This document shows, in pieces, positions 1-5,775 of a DNA stretch of 14,059 nt (its first letter is position 1; each line of letters starts with the position of its first letter). The stretch spans positions 1 to 14,059 of the forward strand of contig DATCGY010000080.1 of NCBI GenBank assembly GCA_036508635.1, given 5' to 3'. A program made the position numbers and the translations under genes. Source of the stretch: FEN-727 sp036508635. Lineage in GTDB: Bacteria; Actinomycetota; Geothermincolia; Fen-727; Anoxymicrobiaceae. The notes below the pieces were generated by a model. The model was not told where the DNA came from. It saw only the letters and a program-made list of their open reading frames with translations, and made no database searches.

Positions 1-2337
1 GGAAAGCAGTCGAGCTGCGTTGCCTGGGCCAGCAGCTACTACTATAAGACCTTGCAGGAGGCGAAAGACCACGGTTGGGGCCTCTCCACGGCGGACCACC
101 AGTTCAGCCCCTCGTTCATCTACAACCAGATAAACGCTGGGAAGGACAGGGGCTCGTCGTTCCCCTCGGCGTTCCAGGTCATGCAGGACACCGGCGACGT
201 CGACCTCAACACGATGGGATACAACCAGAACGACTACCTGACGCAGCCGAACACGCAGCAGAGGGAAGCTGCGAAGCCGTTCCGAGCCAAGGAGTACTCG
301 TATATATGGCGCGGGGCGGGCGGCAACGACGTCAATGAGATCAAGGCACATCTTTCGGCAGGCGACCCGGTTGCCCTAGGCATTCCTGTCTACCAGGCCT
401 TCTACTTCTGCCAGGGCAACTGGGTCGGCGTGCCGGCCTCAAACGAGCAGTTCTATGGAAACCATGGCATCTGTGCGGTCGGGTACGACGACTCGGCCGG
501 CGGGGGCAAGGGCGGAATCAAGATAGTCAACTCCTGGGGCAGCGAGTGGGGCGCGGGTGGGTACACCTACCTGAGCTACCAGTTCGTTGCCGACTACGTC
601 TGGGAAGCCTGGACGATGACCGACCAGACCGGCGCCCGTCCCACGATCTCGAGGCTCAGCCCGAACCACGGAACCGCGAGCGCGACCGTGACCATCAAGG
701 GCAATAACTTCGGGACTTCCCGCGGGGCTGCGAGCGTCAAGTTCGGGGGCACGGCGGCGCCGATCAGCGGCTGGGTCAACGACACGATCTCCGCGAAGGT
801 CCCGGCGGGCGCCATCGACTGCAAGGTTACGGTGACCAACTACCTCGGAGAGACCAGCAACGGCATGCAGTTCACCGCGGATCTCGGCCTGACGGGCGTG
901 GCTCCCGGCGCGGCGAAGCCTGGACAGAGGGTTACGCTTCGTGGCGTGAAGCTTGGCACCGGCGGGACGCTCAAGTGGGGCGGCGCGACCATACCGGTAG
1001 TCTCCTGGAGCGACAACAAGATAGTGTTCGACGCTCCCAAGTGGCAGGCCTCGGGTCCCCTGAAGGTCTACCAGGGCGGCATGGTCAGCAATGAGGTGCA
1101 GTTCAGCGTCTACAACTCCATATGGTACCTGGCCGAGGGTTGCACAAACGGTGGTTTCGAGACCTGGGTCCTGGTCCAGAACCCGAATGCCACCCCGGCG
1201 GATATCAACATCACCTACATGACCCCGCAGGGTACGGTGCAGGGGCCGCGGACAAAGCTCGCGGCGAACTCCCGCCAGACGTTCAACATGGCGGACGTGC
1301 TCCCGGGCCAGTGGCAGGTATCCACGCGGGTCACCTCGGACAAGCCCATCATCGCCGAGCGCTCCATGTACGGTCACAATCGTAAGTGGGGAAGCGACTC
1401 GGTGGGAGTCGAGGCTCCGTCCTCGGTGTGGTACCTTGCTGAAGGAAGCACCGCCAGCGGCTTCGAAAGCTGGGTCCTGGTCCAGAACCCCAACAGCTCC
1501 TCGACCCGAGTGATGCTCACTTACATGACCCCGACTGGGAAGGTGAACGGCCCGAGCGTGACCCTGGCGGGGAACTCGCGCCAGTCGTTCAACATCGCGG
1601 ATACCTTGAACAACGCCGGCGAGGTCGCGACCCAGGTAACCTCCGATGACCCGGTCATCGCCGAGCGGTCCGTTTACTGGAACGGCAGGATGGGCGCGCA
1701 CGACTCGGTCGGGGTTTCCGGCGGCGAGAAGACCTGGTACCTGGCAGAGGGTTGCACTGCAGGCGGCTTCGAGACCTGGATCCCGGTCATGAACCCCGGC
1801 AGTAAAGATGCGCGCGTCTCGCTTACCTACATGACCGACAAGGGCGAGGTGAAAGGCCCGACGACGATAGTGAAGGCCGGTACAAGGCGCAGCTTCTTCG
1901 CGGCGGACACGGTGCCGGGCACCTGGAGCGTATCAACAAAGGTGACGAGTGACCAGCCGGTCGTGGCTGAGCGCTCGGTCTACTGGAACAACAAGATCGA
2001 GGGGACGAACTCCCTGGGCGTGACCAGCCCCGCTTCAAGCTGGGACCTGGCGGAGGGTTGCACCGGCGCGGGCTTCGAGACCTGGGTCCTGGTGCAGAAC
2101 CCGAACGACACACCTGTTAAGATCTCCCTGACCTACATGACCCCCGGTGGGAGCGTTGCCGGACCGAAGCTGACGCTGCCCGCCAACTCCCGCAAGACGT
2201 TCTTCGTGGCAGACACTGTCCCCAACCAGTGGCAAGTTTCGACTCGAGTTACCGCCGACAAGCCCGTGATCGCGGAGCGCTCCATGTACGGAAACAACCG
2301 GACCTGGGGCCACGACTCGGTAGGCATCTCGAAATAG
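1..2337 (+). CDS. Papain-family (C1) protease with IPT/TIG domains and four C-terminal repeats (5' partial)
   Basis: The reading frame is open from the first base, so the gene begins upstream; 778 codons are visible before TAG. The catalytic core is clear: Gln3 and Cys6 (Q-S-S-C-V-A-W-A, oxyanion hole and nucleophile), His155 (NHGICAVGYDD) and Asn177 (VNSWGSEWG), the order and motifs of C1A cysteine peptidases. The signal peptide and any propeptide would be upstream and are not seen. Residues about 213-294 and 295-372 look like two IPT/TIG immunoglobulin-like domains (SPNHGTASATVTIKGNNFG is typical). Residues 375-778 are four tandem repeats of about 102 residues starting W-Y/D-L-A-E-G-C/S-T and ending near AERS-Y...DS-GV. 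No LPXTG, SLH or membrane anchor follows the last repeat; the protein ends in VGISK. It is probably an exported protease whose repeats bind the surface or a substrate (inference). The catalytic assignment is firm; substrate and anchoring are unknown. Confidence 0.9.
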   Translation, partial: GKQSSCVAWASSYYYKTLQEAKDHGWGLSTADHQFSPSFIYNQINAGKDRGSSFPSAFQVMQDTGDVDLNTMGYNQNDYLTQPNTQQREAAKPFRAKEYSYIWRGAGGNDVNEIKAHLSAGDPVALGIPVYQAFYFCQGNWVGVPASNEQFYGNHGICAVGYDDSAGGGKGGIKIVNSWGSEWGAGGYTYLSYQFVADYVWEAWTMTDQTGARPTISRLSPNHGTASATVTIKGNNFGTSRGAASVKFGGTAAPISGWVNDTISAKVPAGAIDCKVTVTNYLGETSNGMQFTADLGLTGVAPGAAKPGQRVTLRGVKLGTGGTLKWGGATIPVVSWSDNKIVFDAPKWQASGPLKVYQGGMVSNEVQFSVYNSIWYLAEGCTNGGFETWVLVQNPNATPADINITYMTPQGTVQGPRTKLAANSRQTFNMADVLPGQWQVSTRVTSDKPIIAERSMYGHNRKWGSDSVGVEAPSSVWYLAEGSTASGFESWVLVQNPNSSSTRVMLTYMTPTGKVNGPSVTLAGNSRQSFNIADTLNNAGEVATQVTSDDPVIAERSVYWNGRMGAHDSVGVSGGEKTWYLAEGCTAGGFETWIPVMNPGSKDARVSLTYMTDKGEVKGPTTIVKAGTRRSFFAADTVPGTWSVSTKVTSDQPVVAERSVYWNNKIEGTNSLGVTSPASSWDLAEGCTGAGFETWVLVQNPNDTPVKISLTYMTPGGSVAGPKLTLPANSRKTFFVADTVPNQWQVSTRVTADKPVIAERSMYGNNRTWGHDSVGISK
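1123..2334 (+). repeat. Four in-frame 306-bp tandem repeats encoding 102-aa modules
   Basis: The first Trp codon of each module lies at 1123, 1429, 1735 and 2041, so the spacing is exactly 306 bp three times; the last unit is 294 bp and ends at the stop codon. Shared landmarks are W-[YD]-L-A-E-G-[CS]-T, GFE[TS]W, NP[NG], [LI]TYMT, the NSR/TRR turn, the AD.[LV] step, and [VI][IV]AERS[MV]Y. Units 1 and 4 look most alike (both share NRxWGxDSVG and QWQVSTRV). The conserved spacing suggests structured beta-rich domains. They resemble repeats common in secreted actinobacterial proteins, but I cannot assign a named family with certainty. Confidence 0.9.
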
Positions 2338-2375
2338 CAGGCCCGCGGCAGCAACCCCAAACTGTTCGTCCCAAA

Positions 2376-2395
2376 GCGGCGAGCCTGCTTGCCGC
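2376..2395 (+). terminator. Weak hairpin after the C1 protease gene
   Basis: GCGGCGA and TTGCCGC (2376-2382 and 2389-2395) can form a 7-bp stem with one G-U pair and a 6-nt loop, 38 nt after the stop codon. No U-rich run follows, so it is at best a poor intrinsic terminator. The rest of 2338-2547 holds no gene; its 3' part is AT-richer and is the likely promoter and leader region for the kinase gene. Confidence 0.25.
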
Positions 2396-2547
2396 AACAC
2401 CCCGAAACACCCATCCCCCATAAGTTGGATTACTGGTGTTTGGTTTCTGGTGAGTGGTATCATTGTCACTTCCAACGGTTGGTATTCTGGGGAAAACGCA
2501 GGAGCGAGGGCATCTGGGTCAGAGATTCCGGTTGAGGGTGTGGTGTA

Positions 2548-4425
2548 TTGAATCCTGATGATACTATCAAGATCCTGGTGGTGGACGACGATCCCAGCGC
2601 TGCGGCTCTGTACAAACGTCTCCTCGAAGAACAGGAGCTCGTCGTAGAAGTGGAGACGGCGGCCGATGGCGCCACAGCACGCAAAAGACTCTCTCGATCC
2701 CCTGGTGACTTCGACATCGTTACGCTTGATTACAAGCTCCCTGACGAGACCGGGCTCGTATTGCTCGAGGATATCGCTGAAGGGGAGGACAACCCACCGG
2801 TCATAATCGTCACGGCGTACGGCGATGTCCACCTGGCGGCGCGCTCGTTCCAGATGGGCGCCTCGGGTTATGTAATAAAGGATTTCACGCTTCCCAAGAC
2901 GCTTGCGGACGTTATCCGCGACGCGCTCACCAAGGCGGCGCTCAAACGCGCCGGCGAGGTGCTGGACCGCGAAAACGCGTTCACCGGGGTCGCGGTCAAC
3001 GCATTGGACGAGCTCTTCTTCGTGATCGACCTCGAGGGCCGGTTCATGAGCTGGAACACCAAGCTCAAAGATATCACCGGCTTCGCCGAACGCGAGCTCC
3101 ATCGCATGGACGCGGCCGACGTATTCTCGCGCGATGAGACCCGGAGGCTGCTGCAGGAGGTCACGAGTGCGGGAAAGGGAGAAAAAACCGTGCTGAGGCT
3201 CTACGTTACGGCCTCCGACGGCAGGCGTATCCCCTACGAGCTCACCGCGGTCATGATCCACGACGGCAAAGGACTCCCCGTTGGGATCTGTGCCATAGGC
3301 CATGAGGTCGGCTGGAGCCGGAGGATCCCCCGCGGGATCCAGGCCGAGGAGTTCGAGCGGCCGTCCGGTGTGGTTGAGCTAACGGGCGATATCATCGCGC
3401 GCGTCGATTACGACGGGAGGTTCGCCTACCTCAGCGATGCAGCGTGCGCCTTCTGGGGCAAGAGCCGCGACGCGCTCGCGGGGCGAGAGCTGAGCGAGTT
3501 CGTCCATGAGGAGGACCTGGATCTGAGCATCGATACCTGGTCGTACGCCCTGCGTACGGGACGCATGATAAAAGGCTTTGTTAACCGCCAGTCAACCCCG
3601 AGGGGCTGGCGTTCGGTCGAGTGGAACGCCGTGCCGGTTTTCGATCAGAACGAGGTGTACATAGGGTTCCAGTTCACCGGCCGTGACGTCACGGATAAGG
3701 TAATCACCGAGGAGCTCCTCCTACAGGTCAACCGGGAGCTCGATGCCTATGCTCATACCGTCTCGCACGACCTCAAAGGGCCGCTCTCGGCGATCATGCT
3801 CGCGGCGGACACGCTGAGGGTCCTCATCGAGAACCAGGAGGTCGACCAGAACCCCGACGGGACGCTCTATGAGATGGCACGCATCATCAGCCACTACACG
3901 GCCGAGGCTGGTTCGCTGGTCGAAGACATGCTCGTCCTTGCGGAGAGCGGGCAGGTGCCGCTCGAGGTCGAAGACGTAGACGTGGCCGAGGTCGTGGGCG
4001 TCGTACGCCTGCAGCTCGCCAAAGAGATTGAGGGGAGGGGCGTGGTGTTGCGCCTGAGCGATGACCTGGGGATGATACGGGGCAGCCGGGTCCAGATCAC
4101 GCAGATATTTTCAAACCTAATCGGCAACGCGGTGGTACACAACGAGAGCGAGAAGCCCATGGTCGAGGTAACATACCTCGGCGAGGGTTCCGACGCCGGC
4201 CATCGTTACGTGATAAGAGACAACGGCTCGGGAATCCCACCCGAGAACATGAATAGAATCTTCAAGCCGTTCTTCAGGGGAAATCCAGGGGGAGCCGGGA
4301 TCGGACTAGCTACCGTGGAGAAGATCGTCAAGGTCTATGACGGTTTTGTCAGGGCTTACAACGACTGCGGTGCGTGCTTCGAGTTCTGCATCCGGGATAT
4401 CGAAAGCAAACCCTCTGAGGTCTAG
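2548..4425 (+). CDS. Hybrid sensor histidine kinase: receiver-PAS-PAS-HisKA-HATPase
   Basis: The protein has 625 residues and begins at a TTG with GAGG at 2534-2537 upstream. Residues 8-125 are a CheY-like receiver with acidic pocket Asp13/Asp14, phospho-acceptor Asp61, Thr89 and Lys111. Residues about 146-255 and 275-385 are two PAS domains. A HisKA domain follows with the H-box SHDLKGPL (His407). The ATPase domain has N-box Asn523/Asn527, G1 DNGSGIP (from 558), F-box FKPFF (572-576) and G2 GGAGIGLA (581-588). All residues needed for autophosphorylation are present. No transmembrane segment or signal peptide is seen, so it is probably cytoplasmic, sensing through PAS. With the receiver at the N terminus, it could take phosphate from another kinase before signalling through its own HisKA. 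The LytTR regulator starts 51 nt downstream and is the likely partner (inference from adjacency). The stimulus is unknown. Confidence 0.93.
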   Translation: MNPDDTIKILVVDDDPSAAALYKRLLEEQELVVEVETAADGATARKRLSRSPGDFDIVTLDYKLPDETGLVLLEDIAEGEDNPPVIIVTAYGDVHLAARSFQMGASGYVIKDFTLPKTLADVIRDALTKAALKRAGEVLDRENAFTGVAVNALDELFFVIDLEGRFMSWNTKLKDITGFAERELHRMDAADVFSRDETRRLLQEVTSAGKGEKTVLRLYVTASDGRRIPYELTAVMIHDGKGLPVGICAIGHEVGWSRRIPRGIQAEEFERPSGVVELTGDIIARVDYDGRFAYLSDAACAFWGKSRDALAGRELSEFVHEEDLDLSIDTWSYALRTGRMIKGFVNRQSTPRGWRSVEWNAVPVFDQNEVYIGFQFTGRDVTDKVITEELLLQVNRELDAYAHTVSHDLKGPLSAIMLAADTLRVLIENQEVDQNPDGTLYEMARIISHYTAEAGSLVEDMLVLAESGQVPLEVEDVDVAEVVGVVRLQLAKEIEGRGVVLRLSDDLGMIRGSRVQITQIFSNLIGNAVVHNESEKPMVEVTYLGEGSDAGHRYVIRDNGSGIPPENMNRIFKPFFRGNPGGAGIGLATVEKIVKVYDGFVRAYNDCGACFEFCIRDIESKPSEV

Positions 4426-4476
4426 TACTGAGCCTCAAGTAGCCGCTCTCGCAGGTCGATAATCTGGGTAACTGAC

Positions 4477-5277
4477 TTGGCGGTCGAAATGGAAAATGGC
4501 AACAACGGAAACAACGGAAAGAGCAACGGCAAGAAGAAAGTGCTGATCGTCGACGACGACCCGGGGCTGCGGTCGGCGCTGACCACATTCCTCCGCGCCG
4601 GCGGGTTCGAGGTGACTGCCGAGCAGGACGGCGACAGGTGCCTTGACGCCGTAAACGACGCAAAACCGGACCTCGTGATACTCGACCTCAAAATGCCCGG
4701 CAAGGCCGGCCTCGAGGTTATGCGCGATATACGCGAAAATCCCGGCACAGAAGAGCTCCCCGTGATACTGCTTACCGCCGTCAAGGACGAGGAGTCGAAA
4801 GTGCTCGGGTTCAGAAGTGGTGCGGACGACTACCTGGTAAAGCCTTTCCACGCTCTCGAGCTGATGGCGCGGATAGACAGGCTGCTCGAGACGCGGCAGA
4901 AGTCATCGGTGAGGTCGGGTAACGGCTCGCGCGTTCTGGACAGCGTTCCGGTGCGAACGGGCGACAAGGTGACGTTCGTCCCGCGGGACGACATATTCTT
5001 TATCGAGGCCGCCGGCAAATACACTTACGTGTACACGCAGACAACGAGGTACCTGTCGGATTGCAGCCTGAAGGAGCTCCATGAAGCTGTCCTTGAACAG
5101 GACGAGTTCTTCCGCATTCATCGCAGCTACCTCGTGAATCTGAAAAAAGTTGTAGGTGTTACGAAGGAGGCGCCGGGCCGCTACGCTGTGGAGCTCGGTG
5201 ATGAGAGCCGGACGATGATCTACGTGAGCCAGCGCCGGCTTTCGGATTTCAAGGAGTTACTCCACCTCCATTTCTGA
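4477..5277 (+). CDS. Response regulator, receiver-LytTR DNA-binding
   Basis: This encodes 266 residues. Residues 20-138 form a complete receiver: Asp26-28 acidic pocket, phospho-acceptor Asp70 (VILDLKMPG), Thr100 and Lys122 (LVKPF). Residues about 154-266 are a LytTR (AgrA/LytR-type) domain, shown by VTFVPRDDIFFIEAAGKYTYVYT, the FFRIHRSYLVNLKKV core and the VSQRRLSDFKE end. LytTR proteins bind paired 9-bp direct repeats and often control exported or surface proteins. The N terminus is a short Asn/Gly-rich linker (GNNGNNGKSNGKK). The start is uncertain: TTG 4477 and ATG 4489 are in frame and neither has a good ribosome binding site; the frame is open back to 4432. LytTR regulators usually pair with LytS-type kinases, so the HisKA hybrid kinase just upstream makes an unusual couple. 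The flanking genes encode secreted proteases that share repeat modules, which are plausible targets (inference). Confidence 0.92.
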   Translation: MAVEMENGNNGNNGKSNGKKKVLIVDDDPGLRSALTTFLRAGGFEVTAEQDGDRCLDAVNDAKPDLVILDLKMPGKAGLEVMRDIRENPGTEELPVILLTAVKDEESKVLGFRSGADDYLVKPFHALELMARIDRLLETRQKSSVRSGNGSRVLDSVPVRTGDKVTFVPRDDIFFIEAAGKYTYVYTQTTRYLSDCSLKELHEAVLEQDEFFRIHRSYLVNLKKVVGVTKEAPGRYAVELGDESRTMIYVSQRRLSDFKELLHLHF

Positions 5278-5313
5278 CGCCATTCGCATTCAATGCTTGC
5301 AGCACTTCAGAAT

Positions 5314-5345
5314 ACCTGGGCCGGGGTTTGGACCCCGGCCCAGGT
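5314..5345 (+). terminator. Perfect 14-bp hairpin after the LytTR gene
   Basis: ACCTGGGCCGGGGT (5314-5327) and ACCCCGGCCCAGGT (5332-5345) pair perfectly around the loop TTGG, starting 36 nt after the LytTR stop codon. The stem is very stable but is followed by CATTCC rather than a U run. It may end or protect the kinase/LytTR transcript, but it is not a textbook intrinsic terminator. Confidence 0.55.
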
Positions 5346-5459
5346 CATTCCGGGCTTGCGTTCGTTCCGATATTCAATCGTTTATTCCCGGGTAGCGCGC
5401 GTCTGCAGCGTTTTTCTTTTCCACGTGGGCGGTTCGGCGCAAAATAATATTGGCGAAGC

Positions 5460-5573
5460 AAACCTGACCGGGCAAAGCGCAGGTGCATTGAGAGGTCGCG
5501 GTGACTTAGGGAGCACGCCACGCGCTCCACGCGCTGCTGCACATTAAGAATTTTGTGCCCGGTAGACAGGTTT
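5460..5573 (+). ncRNA. Candidate structured RNA (sRNA or riboswitch-like leader), unrecognised class
   Basis: AAACCTG-ACCGGGCA (5460-5474) pairs with TGCCCGGT (5556-5563) and, after an AGA bulge, CAGGTTT (5567-5573), giving a 15-bp closing helix. Inside it I find GTGCA/TGCAC (5483-5487 with 5538-5542), a hairpin AGGTC/GACTT (5493-5497 with 5503-5507, one G-U pair, loop GCGGT), and a hairpin GGAGC/GCTCC (5510-5514 with 5524-5528) that extends past one A-C mismatch by CG/CG. These helices nest without conflict into a multibranch fold. AGCGC at 5476-5480 could also pair with GCGCT at 5522-5526 or 5531-5535. A terminator-like hairpin follows 18 nt later. I looked for the signature boxes of the c-di-GMP, ydaO, cobalamin, TPP, ZTP, THF, guanidine and T-box classes and of SRP and 6S RNA, and did not find them. 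The fold is read by eye; transcription is not shown. Confidence 0.38.
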
Positions 5574-5591
5574 AAGGGCGAAGAGGGCGAG

Positions 5592-5619
5592 GGCGCCAGC
5601 CGGTAAGGTTGGCGCCTTT
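5592..5619 (+). terminator. Terminator-like hairpin after the structured element
   Basis: GGCGCCAGCC (5592-5601) pairs with GGTTGGCGCC (5607-5616) in a 10-bp stem with one G-U pair and loop GGTAA, followed by TTTCCTATT. This fits a Rho-independent terminator with a short U tract. It lies between the structured element and the S8 protease, so it could end an sRNA or attenuate the protease message. Confidence 0.5.
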
Positions 5620-5627
5620 CCTATTGT

Positions 5628-5664
5628 GTGCGACAAACCCGACCCGACCCCCGGTTTGTCGCAC
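5628..5664. repeat. Intergenic inverted repeat, 12-bp perfect stem
   Basis: GTGCGACAAACC (5628-5639) and GGTTTGTCGCAC (5653-5664) are perfect reverse complements around a C-rich 13-nt loop (CGACCCGACCCCC), 111 nt before the S8 protease start. No U tract follows. It may be a palindromic intergenic (REP-like) element, an mRNA-stabilising hairpin, or an operator; the sequence alone does not decide. Confidence 0.6.
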
Positions 5665-5764
5665 TTCCTGCCAGGTTTGAAAAAACAGAGCCGGCCCCCC
5701 CATTGGTCACCCATTTTCGAGGTTTGTCCGTTATCCTTTATATGAGGGAAGCCCCTGGGATATC

Positions 5765-5770
5765 GGAGGA
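5765..5770 (+). promoter_or_regulatory. Shine-Dalgarno site of the S8 protease gene
   Basis: GGAGGA lies 5 nt before the TTG at 5776, which begins a typical signal peptide. This fixes the TTG as the start. Confidence 0.8.
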
Positions 5771-5775
5771 CAGTT

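Larger units (their letters stand above)
5278..5775. other. 498-nt intergenic region rich in RNA structure
   Basis: No convincing protein-coding gene is seen in any frame. The region contains, in order, the 14-bp hairpin after the LytTR gene, two loosely LytTR-like direct repeats (5357-5385), a TAATAT box (5445-5450), a multi-helix element (5460-5573), a terminator-like hairpin (5592-5619), a 12-bp hairpin (5628-5664), and the leader and Shine-Dalgarno site of the S8 protease gene. The length and structure contrast with the short gaps elsewhere in the window. Confidence 0.7.

Noticed and set aside
439..1701. Long minus-strand open frame of 420 codons opposite the C1 protease
   Set aside because: It lies antisense to clearly conserved protease and repeat sequence, has an Arg/Gly/Val/Asp-rich composition typical of GC-rich shadow frames, and shows no recognisable domain.
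2035..3303. Minus-strand open frame of 422 codons across the C1 protease end and the kinase start
   Set aside because: It is antisense to two convincing genes and crosses the intergenic gap; no family features.
5460..5573. c-di-GMP, ydaO or other known riboswitch in the S8 leader
   Set aside because: GCAAACC and GGCAAAGC fragments recall GEMM, but the GACGCAAAGCC box and order of elements are absent; I kept it only as an unclassified structured RNA.
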